Assembly: GCA_016935035.1 (NCBI GenBank)
Contig: JAFGRR010000226.1
Coordinates: 1-5,225, forward strand
Source: Phycisphaerae bacterium
Lineage (GTDB): Bacteria > Planctomycetota > Phycisphaerae > UBA1845 > Fen-1342
Length of the DNA: 5,225 bases
Direction: 5' to 3'
In this document: in pieces, positions 1 through 5,199 of the stretch
Layout: every line of letters starts with the position of its first letter
Position numbering within the stretch: the first letter of the stretch is position 1
Position numbers and translations under genes: made by a program
Notes under the pieces: generated by a model
What the model was told of the DNA's origin: nothing
What the model saw: the letters and a program-made list of their open reading frames with translations, nothing else
Databases searched by the model: none

Positions 1-303
1 GTCTACTTCGACGTGGGCAACGTGTTCGCACACGGTTACCCAGCGGATTGGATCGAGACGCTAGGGCACCGCCTGCGTCGGGTGCATATCAAGGACTACG
101 ATCTAAGCAAGCCGGGATTCGCCGGGTTCTGTCCGCTGGGTGAAGGTGACGTGGATTGGCCGAGCGTGGTCGCGGCGCTGCGTGCGATCAACTATGCTGG
201 GCCGCTGACTTATGAGGGCGCGGGCGATCCGGCCGAGATCTGCCGGCGTTTGAAACGGATTGTGGCCGGCGAGCCGGCCGTCTTGCCGGGAGAACCAACA
301 TGA
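1..303 (+). CDS. Sugar phosphate isomerase/epimerase, C-terminal part (5' end outside window)
   Basis: The frame is open from the first base to TGA at 301-303, so only the last 100 residues are present. They match the C-terminal half of a TIM-barrel sugar isomerase/epimerase of the AP-endonuclease-2 superfamily (the hexulose-6-phosphate isomerase / L-ribulose-5-phosphate 3-epimerase type). Visible are YFDVGN (fragment residues 2-7, with the metal-binding Asp4), VHIKDY (28-33, metal-binding His29), the LGEGDVDWPSV loop (46-56) and a final strand LTYEGAG (69-75) with the probable metal-binding Glu72. In this family these acidic and His residues hold a divalent metal that helps isomerise or epimerise a keto-sugar through an enediolate. 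The protein is probably cytosolic. The substrate cannot be told from the fragment. The stop overlaps the next start by ATGA, so the two genes are probably one transcript and translationally coupled. I am sure of the superfamily but not of the exact activity. Confidence 0.88.
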   Translation, partial: VYFDVGNVFAHGYPADWIETLGHRLRRVHIKDYDLSKPGFAGFCPLGEGDVDWPSVVAALRAINYAGPLTYEGAGDPAEICRRLKRIVAGEPAVLPGEPT

Positions 304-1193
304 AGCTCGAACTAGACGTGTTGCGCGAGAACGTGATGGTCGCGGACGGCGGCTGGTCAACGCAACTCGTGCTGCGCGGCTTGCCGGCGGACGTCATGGC
401 CGAGACGGCCAACCTGACGCACGGCGACCTGGTGCAGGATCTGGCGCGGGCGTATGTCGAAGCCGGCTCGCAGTTCATCACCACGAACACATTCTCCGCC
501 AACCGCTTCGGGCTGGACCGCCGCGGCTTGCGCGAGCGGCTGCGCGAGGTCAACATGCGCGGCGCGCTGCTGGCGCAGCAGGCCGTCGGCGACCGTGCGG
601 TGATCGCGGGCTCGATCGGCCCCAGCGGAAAGATTATGACCGTTAAGGAGATCAGCGGGGACGAGCTGGCGGAAGCGGTCAGCGAGCAGGCCAGTGCCCT
701 GGCCGAGGGCGGCGCCGACGTCATCGTGCTTGAGACATTCTCCGAAGTCGCCGAGATCCTGGCCTCGCTCAGAGCGGTCAAGAGCGTGACGAAGCTGCCG
801 GTTGTGTGCAGCATGTCGTTTGATTCGGGGCCGCAACGGACGCGGACGATGATGGGGGCCCAGGCCGGCGAGTGCGCCGCGGCGCTCGAGGATGCCGGCG
901 CCGACATTATCGGGTGCAACTGCGGCGCGGGGATCGAGCACGTGCTGCCGGTGGCCGTAGCGTTGCGTGCGGGCACGAGCCGGCCGTTGTGGGTTAAGCC
1001 GAATGCCGGCACACCCGAGTTGGAAGATGGTCAGGCCGTCTGGAAGCAGACGCCAGACGAGTTTGTCGGCCATGTCGCGACATTGCTGGACGCCGGCGTG
1101 AACATCATCGGCGGATGCTGCGGCAGCGGCCCAGAGCACATCAGGAAGGTCGCGGCGCTGGTCGCACGGCGGGGTGGTCGAAAGGGCGTGTGA
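300..1193 (+). CDS. Homocysteine S-methyltransferase-domain protein (stand-alone, zinc-type)
   Basis: This 297-residue protein is a single homocysteine-binding barrel, like the N-terminal module of MetH, or BHMT and MmuM. Members bind zinc through three cysteines, which activates a thiol (usually homocysteine) to accept a methyl group, giving methionine. The family features are a first-strand VADGGWSTQL (residues 14-23; usual form DGAMGT), AGSQFITTNTFSANRFGL (55-72), AGSIGPSG (103-110), GCNCGAG (205-211) and GGCCGSG (271-277). Cys208, Cys273 and Cys274 are the expected zinc ligands, and all are present. The length fits the barrel alone. There is no cobalamin, pterin-binding or reactivation domain, so the methyl donor is unknown: a separate corrinoid protein, a betaine-like or S-methylmethionine donor, or a non-methionine substrate. 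The ATG start is supported by GGGAG at 288-292 with a 7-base gap, and it overlaps the upstream stop. The family is firm; the substrate is open. Confidence 0.9.
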   Translation: MKLELDVLRENVMVADGGWSTQLVLRGLPADVMAETANLTHGDLVQDLARAYVEAGSQFITTNTFSANRFGLDRRGLRERLREVNMRGALLAQQAVGDRAVIAGSIGPSGKIMTVKEISGDELAEAVSEQASALAEGGADVIVLETFSEVAEILASLRAVKSVTKLPVVCSMSFDSGPQRTRTMMGAQAGECAAALEDAGADIIGCNCGAGIEHVLPVAVALRAGTSRPLWVKPNAGTPELEDGQAVWKQTPDEFVGHVATLLDAGVNIIGGCCGSGPEHIRKVAALVARRGGRKGV

Positions 1194-1299
1194 CGCGGTT
1201 TGAGAACAAGTTCAAGATGCGGGCGGCATGTCTGGACGCTCAACTGTACTTTCTTGGTCCGCGTGCGTGCACAGCACGTGCAAACTCAGGCCTGCGTAC

Positions 1300-1324
1300 G
1301 TGTGTCTTCTGTGACACACCTTTT
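1300..1324 (+). terminator. Probable rho-independent terminator after the methyltransferase gene
   Basis: GTGTGTC (1300-1306) pairs perfectly with GACACAC (1313-1319) around a 6-base loop, and the stem is followed by C and TTTT (1321-1324). It lies about 107 bases after the methyltransferase stop, in the right orientation. The stem is short and the T run is only four, so strength is uncertain. On the minus strand the same hairpin is not followed by T's. Confidence 0.5.
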
Positions 1325-1350
1325 GTGCTTCCCATCCTCATGAGGAGATG

Positions 1351-1376
1351 AACGTCAGGCATGCAGGTCTGACGCT
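1351..1376 (-). terminator. Possible hairpin terminator for the S41 protease gene
   Basis: Read on the minus strand, CGTCAG pairs with CTGACG (1369-1374 with 1353-1358) around a 10-base loop. One G-U and one A-U pair extend the stem to 8 bp. It starts 12 bases after the protease stop codon at 1388. It is followed by TT then CATCTCC, so there is no real T tract. This is a plausible 3'-end hairpin, weak as an intrinsic terminator. Confidence 0.3.
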
Positions 1377-1387
1377 GGTTGAGCGGG

Positions 1388-3568
1388 CTATGGTTCGCTC
1401 GGCGCGCTCTGATCGCGCGCGGCCAGGTTGCGTGGCCATGCCAGATCCGAGACCAGCTTTACGCGCATCATCAGCAGCGCGGTCTGGAGCTGTGGGTCGG
1501 TATCGGCAACGTCGATCGGGTCGGCTTCGAGGCGTTTGAGGTCGGCTTCGCTCAGCAGGTTGTCGTCACCATCCTTACTGGTGTCTGCCAGTTCCTGGAG
1601 CTCGGATTCATCAAGCTCTTTCTCTTCGTCGCCGGGGCTGTCGCCGTTGCGAATGATGTACGACGCGTTTTCGCGCTCGATGACCTTGCGGTACTCCTTG
1701 GGGCTGAGCTTGACCTCGATGTCGGGATCGATGCCCCACTTGTCCGCATCGGGGTTCTTGTGCGGCGAGCGCCCACTGGGCAGGTAATACAGCGCGGTGG
1801 TCAGCTTGAGACGAGCGCTTGAGAGCAGGCGCGTGCCGAGCGGTAGTACGCGTTGCACGCTGCCCTTGCCGAAGGTCCGCTCGCCCAGCACCAGGGCGCG
1901 ATGGTGATCCTGCATGGCGCCAGCGAGAATCTCGGACGCGCTGGCGCTTGACTCGTTGACCAGCACGATCAGCGGCAGCTCGGCGAACTCAGCCTTGCCG
2001 CTGACGTCATAGTGTTCCTCGCGTTCGCGCGCGCCGTTGGTCGAGACGACTTCGCCGGACTGAACAAACATGCCGACGATTTCGATGGCGACATCGAGCA
2101 GTCCGCCGGGGTTGCCGCGCAGGTCAAGCACGAGTCCGCGCATGCCCTGTTCGCGAGCGGTCTCGACCGCCTGTTTGAGCTCTTTTCCGGAGTCGGGATG
2201 GAAGCCGGTGAGGCGGACGTATCCGATGCCGGCGTCGTCATCGAGGATGTAGTTCCAGCGGTCGCTGCCTTCGAGCCGGTCCACGCCGCGCACGGTCTTG
2301 ATGACGATTTGGCGGCGGGTGAGCGGGAAGGTGATGCGTTTCCCGATGCCGGGCCGGTACATGGTGAGCTTCACCTCGGTGTTGGCGGGCCCCATGATGT
2401 TTCGGACGGCGTCGTTAGTGTCCCAGCCCTTGGTGGATTCGCCGTTGACTTCGACGATCAGGTCGCCGGCGCGGATGCCGGCCTCGAGCGCGGGCGAGTT
2501 TTCGAGGGGGGTGATGACCTTGAGGCGTTTGCTGGTTTCGTCCATGCCGAGCTGAATGCCGACACCCTCGAAGCCGCCCATCATGATCTTGTCGAACTCG
2601 GAGGCATCGACGGGCCAAACCATGGCGGTGAAGTCGTCGAGCTCATCCAGGGCGCCCTCGACGAATTCGGTGACGAGCAGTCCCTCGTCGAGTTCGACGC
2701 TGGCGCGGCTGGCGTCACTAACTTCAGAGTATAGTCCCATCAGGTCGCTGTCATCGAAGCGTTTGGCGGCCTGCACTTCGGTTCGCAACTGTTCGAGTTT
2801 CTTGAGGAAAAGCTCGCGCGCCGCGGGATTGGCGATGCCATCGAGGTAGTCGTAAAGCTTCGAGGTTTCGCAGAGCGTCACGAGGTTATCGAGCGCGCCC
2901 TCGGCCGCCTTGCGAAAGTCGGGTTTCTCGTAGTAGGAACTGCTGATCTTGCGTATGGCGTTGCGCAGCAGGTTGTCGTTTACGTCCTCGACGCGCCGCT
3001 TGTACTCCTCTTCATTCTTGTACAGCAACTCGACACGGGCGTGCTTGACGGCGCGGTCACGCGTCTTTTCGAGGTCCTTGTCGTTGGGACGGATGCGCGA
3101 GAGCGAGACGTAAATGGTGGCCGCGTCCGACCAGTTCTGCTCCGCGACCATCTCATCGGCCTTGGCATTTGCCAGCCGCGCCAGATCATCCACCCAGGCG
3201 ACGCCGGCGAATGGGTCCTCGGAGTCCGCGTATGGAACGGCGCGGGCCGTGAAGGTCAGTGCCAGGGGAATCTCGCCCGCGGCCAGGGCCTTCTGCGCCT
3301 CGGCCACATTCCAGTCGAACGTCTGGCGGTCAACGTCCTTGCGGGCCGCGACCACCTGCTGATAATCAGCCAGCCAGCCCTGAACGGTCTTGGCCTGCGC
3401 GACGTCGGTATCGCCGGACAGCATCTTGTCAACGGCGGCCCGCCCGGCTTCGTAATCGCCGGCGAGAATGTCACCGTAGGCGTTCTGCAGACCGTCCGAG
3501 TCGGCGGCCGCCGGCAGCGCTAGCACCGCTAAAATAACCAGCGACAACAGCTTACGCTTTGACTGCAT
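1388..3568 (-). CDS. S41 family C-terminal processing peptidase (CtpA/Prc type), exported, with large TPR-like N-terminal region
   Basis: This 726-residue protease belongs to the tail-specific/C-terminal processing family, which cleaves exported or membrane proteins in the envelope. A Sec signal peptide is clear: KRK at residues 4-6, a hydrophobic run at about 7-19 and an AAA cleavage site near 20-22. Residues about 25-200 are helical and TPR-like; about 200-320 is the helical region that normally precedes the PDZ. The PDZ domain spans about 330-405 (GGFEGVGIQLG, then ENSPALEAGIRAGDLIVEVNG). The peptidase core covers about 430-625, with LDLRGNPGG (481-489), ESSASASEI (539-547) and FGKGSVQ (566-572). 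By spacing to known members, Ser543 and Lys568 form the catalytic dyad (25 apart, as in Prc) and Gln572 is the conserved Gln. A Glu/Asp-rich stretch lies at about 644-690, followed by DPQLQTAL, common at the family's C-terminus. Typical CtpA proteins are about 400-550 residues, so the extra length is mainly N-terminal. The start is supported by GAGGG nine bases upstream. It is convergent to the methyltransferase and divergent from ruvC. Confidence 0.93.
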   Translation of the reverse strand: MQSKRKLLSLVILAVLALPAAADSDGLQNAYGDILAGDYEAGRAAVDKMLSGDTDVAQAKTVQGWLADYQQVVAARKDVDRQTFDWNVAEAQKALAAGEIPLALTFTARAVPYADSEDPFAGVAWVDDLARLANAKADEMVAEQNWSDAATIYVSLSRIRPNDKDLEKTRDRAVKHARVELLYKNEEEYKRRVEDVNDNLLRNAIRKISSSYYEKPDFRKAAEGALDNLVTLCETSKLYDYLDGIANPAARELFLKKLEQLRTEVQAAKRFDDSDLMGLYSEVSDASRASVELDEGLLVTEFVEGALDELDDFTAMVWPVDASEFDKIMMGGFEGVGIQLGMDETSKRLKVITPLENSPALEAGIRAGDLIVEVNGESTKGWDTNDAVRNIMGPANTEVKLTMYRPGIGKRITFPLTRRQIVIKTVRGVDRLEGSDRWNYILDDDAGIGYVRLTGFHPDSGKELKQAVETAREQGMRGLVLDLRGNPGGLLDVAIEIVGMFVQSGEVVSTNGAREREEHYDVSGKAEFAELPLIVLVNESSASASEILAGAMQDHHRALVLGERTFGKGSVQRVLPLGTRLLSSARLKLTTALYYLPSGRSPHKNPDADKWGIDPDIEVKLSPKEYRKVIERENASYIIRNGDSPGDEEKELDESELQELADTSKDGDDNLLSEADLKRLEADPIDVADTDPQLQTALLMMRVKLVSDLAWPRNLAARDQSAPSEP

Positions 3569-3577
3569 GTGGGCTAA

Positions 3578-3582
3578 CCCTC
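3578..3582 (-). promoter_or_regulatory. Ribosome binding site of the S41 protease
   Basis: On the minus strand GAGGG lies nine bases before the ATG at 3568. It supports this start, which also gives a complete signal peptide. Confidence 0.6.
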
Positions 3583-3597
3583 ACATCTGGATGCGTC

Positions 3598-3617
3598 GGT
3601 CCGCGTGCGCACGGACC
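3598..3617 (-). promoter_or_regulatory. Hairpin in the presumed protease mRNA leader
   Basis: GGTCCG and CGGACC (3598-3603 and 3612-3617) form a perfect 6-bp stem with an 8-base loop. The centre also contains the palindrome CGTGCGCACG (3604-3613), so an alternative fold exists. It lies between the candidate -10 box and the ribosome binding site of the protease gene. A role in mRNA stability or regulation is possible but unproven. Confidence 0.35.
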
Positions 3618-3645
3618 ATCCCGCATACCGATTATCTCACCTTTC

Positions 3646-3651
3646 ATTATA
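3646..3651 (-). promoter_or_regulatory. Candidate sigma-70 -10 box (TATAAT) for the S41 protease
   Basis: The minus strand reads a perfect TATAAT here, in otherwise GC-rich DNA and pointing at the protease gene. The predicted transcription start near 3639 would give a leader of about 70 bases. No convincing TTGACA-like -35 box lies 16-19 bases upstream (the 17-base position reads CTACCG) and there is no extended TG motif, so this is moderate evidence only. Confidence 0.45.
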
Positions 3652-3759
3652 CGTTCAGCACCGTCTCGCGGTAGCCGCCCAGTCCCTCATCGACACATTC
3701 GGACATCTACTGCGGCCCCGCGAGTACCAGCACGCGCAATTCCCGACAACACCTGACAG

Positions 3760-3804
3760 CGACTCGATTTGGAGTCGGCGTGTTGCTACCTGACTCATTT
3801 CAGG
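3760..3804. repeat. Two small hairpins sharing a GACTC-ATTT direct repeat before ruvC
   Basis: The first hairpin is CGACTC (3760-3765) / GAGTCG (3772-3777) with loop GATTTG. The second is CCTGA (3789-3793) / TCAGG (3800-3804) with loop CTCATT. The two also share a near-direct repeat, GACTCGATTT at 3761-3770 and GACTCATTT at 3792-3800, starting 31 bases apart, about three helical turns. The second touches the ruvC start. They could be an operator pair or an mRNA structure that hides the ruvC start. I recognise no known regulator site here. Confidence 0.4.
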
Positions 3805-3805
3805 C

Positions 3806-4402
3806 ATGATGCGTGTTATGGCACTCTCAGCATCACAATCCGACTTGGCCGCGGCCAGTGGCCACGACGATCAGCTAGGTGTCCGTGTGCTGGGGATCGA
3901 TCCTGGACTGCAACGCACCGGCTATGCCGTTGTCGACGCGCATAGCGACGGGATCGGCGGGCATCGGTTGGTCGAGGCGGGCGTCATACGACTGACGCCG
4001 CGCGAGACGCTGGAATCGCGGCTGGTCGAGCTCGAGCGCGAGTTGCTCACCATCCTGTCCGGACATCAGCCGAAGGTCTTGGCCTGCGAGCAGCTTTACG
4101 CGCACTACAAACATCCACGTACCGCCATTCTGATGGGACACGCGCGCGGGGTGATCATCGCGGCGGCGGCGCGCGGCGGCCTGAGCATCATCGCGGTGCC
4201 GGCGACGCAGGCAAAAAAGCTGCTCACCGGCAGCGGTCATGCCACCAAGGCCCAGATTCAACGTGCCGTGCAGGCTACGCTGGGGCTCGCCACACTGCCC
4301 GAGCCGAACGATGTCGCCGATGCGATCGCGGTCGCGCTGTGCGGAATACAACTGCGGCACCGGGCGAAGGCCGAGCAGACGCGACGGGAGGTTCGCTCGT
4401 GA
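3806..4402 (+). CDS. ruvC: Crossover junction endodeoxyribonuclease RuvC
   Basis: RuvC is the dimeric resolvase that cuts Holliday junctions symmetrically with RuvAB during recombinational repair. The RNase H-like fold is clear: VLGIDPGLQRTGYAV (residues 28-42), CEQLYAHYKHPRTA (94-107), LMGHARGVI (109-117), a TQAKKLLTGSGHATKAQ helix region (134-150) and EPNDVADAIAVA (166-177). The four catalytic acids align with E. coli Asp7, Glu66, Asp138 and Asp141 as Asp32, Glu95, Asp169 and Asp172, so the enzyme should be active. The family usually starts within a few residues of LGIDPG, so this frame carries about 25 extra N-terminal residues. The start is uncertain: ATG at 3806, 3809 or 3818, or TTG at 3845, are all in frame, and none has a good ribosome binding site (only AGG at 3802-3804). 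No start codon lies nearer the motif except an internal GTG. The end overlaps ruvA by GTGA. Confidence 0.96.
   Translation: MMRVMALSASQSDLAAASGHDDQLGVRVLGIDPGLQRTGYAVVDAHSDGIGGHRLVEAGVIRLTPRETLESRLVELERELLTILSGHQPKVLACEQLYAHYKHPRTAILMGHARGVIIAAAARGGLSIIAVPATQAKKLLTGSGHATKAQIQRAVQATLGLATLPEPNDVADAIAVALCGIQLRHRAKAEQTRREVRS
4386..4391 (+). promoter_or_regulatory. Ribosome binding site that sets the ruvA GTG start
   Basis: GGGAGG inside the 3' end of ruvC lies seven bases before GTG at 4399. This strong site, and the canonical start of the product (MISQLTG), fixes ruvA translation at GTG rather than at the upstream in-frame ATG at 4339. Confidence 0.8.
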
Positions 4403-5019
4403 TCTCACAGTTGACCGGCCGCGTCGTTCGAGTCACGGAACATACGGCGATTATCGAAGCCGGCGCGCTGGCGTGGGAAGTGCTCGTGCCGACCACGGCA
4501 CGGCACGACCTGACGCGCCTCATCGACAACGAAGTGCGCATGCACACGCTGTTGTTCATCGACGGTGGGCTGGCCGGCGGGGCACTGGTGCCGCGGCTGG
4601 TGGGTTTTCTGACCGAGACGGAGCGTGACTTCTTCAATCTGCTGACCAAGGTCAAGGGCATCAGCACGCGCAAGGCGCTGCGGGCGATGAGCATTCCGTG
4701 CCACGAGATTGCCGCCGCCATCGAACGCGGTGACGAACGCTTGCTGACGAGTCTGCCGGAGATCGGCAAGCGCACGGCAGCGCAGATTGTCACGGAACTG
4801 CGCGAGCAGGTTGCACCGTTCGTGGCGCCCGGTGCCGTGCCGCGGCCCGCGGCTGAACTGACGGACGCGCAGCAGGTGGCGCTGACGATAATCTGCCAGT
4901 GGGGCGATCGGCGGGCCGACGCGCAACAGTGGGTGACCGCCGCCGTCGAGGCCGATTCGTCTTTGAGTGACCCGGAAGATATCGTGCGGGCGGCGTACCG
5001 CATCAAGATGAAGCACTAG
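4399..5019 (+). CDS. ruvA: Holliday junction branch migration complex subunit RuvA
   Basis: RuvA binds the four-way junction as a tetramer and loads the RuvB motor for branch migration. With the GTG start the protein is 206 residues, close to the family norm of about 200. Domain I (about 1-66) is the OB fold, beginning MISQLTGRVV. Domain II (about 67-142) carries two helix-hairpin-helix motifs, LLTKVKGISTRKAL (81-94) and LTSLPEIGKRTAAQIVTEL (116-134). A Pro/Ala-rich linker at about 139-152 leads to domain III (about 154-204), the RuvB-contacting helices. Oddities: the acidic pin loop between beta strands (about 53-69) is roughly five residues longer than in E. coli and has one acid (Asp55) where E. 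coli has Glu55-Asp56. Each hairpin has lost one glycine: GIS at 87-89 and EIG at 121-123. It overlaps ruvC by GTGA, indicating coupled translation. No ruvB follows directly. Confidence 0.95.
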   Translation: MISQLTGRVVRVTEHTAIIEAGALAWEVLVPTTARHDLTRLIDNEVRMHTLLFIDGGLAGGALVPRLVGFLTETERDFFNLLTKVKGISTRKALRAMSIPCHEIAAAIERGDERLLTSLPEIGKRTAAQIVTELREQVAPFVAPGAVPRPAAELTDAQQVALTIICQWGDRRADAQQWVTAAVEADSSLSDPEDIVRAAYRIKMKH

Positions 5020-5149
5020 CGTGCCGGCGATGGTAACGGTCGCCCCCCGTGGCGGCCGCAGTATGTCGAGGTGATTGCAGCGCAAGCGTCGGAAAGCCGA
5101 GTATCGCAAGACCTTTCGTCGGCCGACTGCCGCCGGGTAACGACAAAGC

Positions 5150-5170
5150 CGGCCTACGGGACGTAGGCCG
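5150..5170. repeat. Strong 9-bp inverted repeat, REP-like or terminator hairpin
   Basis: CGGCCTACG (5150-5158) pairs perfectly with CGTAGGCCG (5162-5170) around the 3-base loop GGA. It lies 130 bases after ruvA and 29 bases before the next probable start. No T run follows on either strand, so it is not a classic intrinsic terminator. Its form, a compact GC-rich palindrome between genes, resembles REP-type dispersed repeats or a processing/3'-stabilising hairpin. Copy number cannot be seen from one window. The rest of 5020-5199 holds only weaker stems, such as GGCGA/TCGCC at 5026-5044 and the palindrome GTCGGCCGAC at 5118-5127, and no gene I can support. Confidence 0.5.
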
Positions 5171-5199
5171 CTACATTAGCTGTCTCGCGGGAGCCGTGC

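Larger units (their letters stand above)
1260..1376. repeat. Palindrome-rich convergent intergenic spacer
   Basis: The spacer between the methyltransferase and protease stop codons carries no convincing gene. It holds several exact palindromes close together: GTGCAC (1267-1272), GCACGTGC (1274-1281), CAGGCCTG (1287-1294), CGTACG (1295-1300), TCCTCATGAGGA (1335-1346) and GCATGC (1359-1364). A longer hairpin pairs 1263-1270 with 1274-1281 (8 bp, two of them G-T wobbles, 3-base loop). Some of this probably reflects transcription termination from both sides. The number of separate palindromes seems more than a simple terminator needs, but I have not computed a background expectation. Confidence 0.5.

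Noticed and set aside
188..1139. Long minus-strand frames across the methyltransferase gene
   Set aside because: They are antisense to a clear family member, with Arg/Ser/Ala-rich or Arg/Gln/His-rich low-information products typical of mirrored GC-rich coding DNA.
1115..1539. Small + strand frames at the methyltransferase end and across the convergent spacer
   Set aside because: They lack ribosome binding sites, have Arg/Ala-rich products, and overlap the methyltransferase or protease genes.
2012..2734. A 240-residue open frame on the + strand opposite the S41 protease
   Set aside because: It is fully antisense to a well-supported protease, rich in Asp, Gly, Val and Glu as expected from mirrored GC-rich codons, and shows no family motif or ribosome binding site.
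3559..3793. Short + strand frames of 62-65 residues in the divergent spacer
   Set aside because: Their products are Pro/Arg/His-rich without motifs, they lack ribosome binding sites, and the stretch carries promoter and leader elements of the protease.
3569..3805. A LexA/SOS box upstream of ruvC
   Set aside because: I searched by eye for CTGT-N8-ACAG and GAAC-N4-GTTC patterns and found none. Planctomycete LexA sites are not known to me, so this does not exclude SOS control.
4339..4398. Upstream ATG start adding 20 residues to RuvA
   Set aside because: It lies deep inside ruvC and adds non-family sequence. GTG at 4399 has GGGAGG seven bases upstream and gives the canonical MI-x-x-L-x-G start.
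4275..5109. Long minus-strand frames across ruvA
   Set aside because: They overlap a confident ruvA in the opposite direction, and their Arg/Ser/His-rich products carry no recognisable motif.
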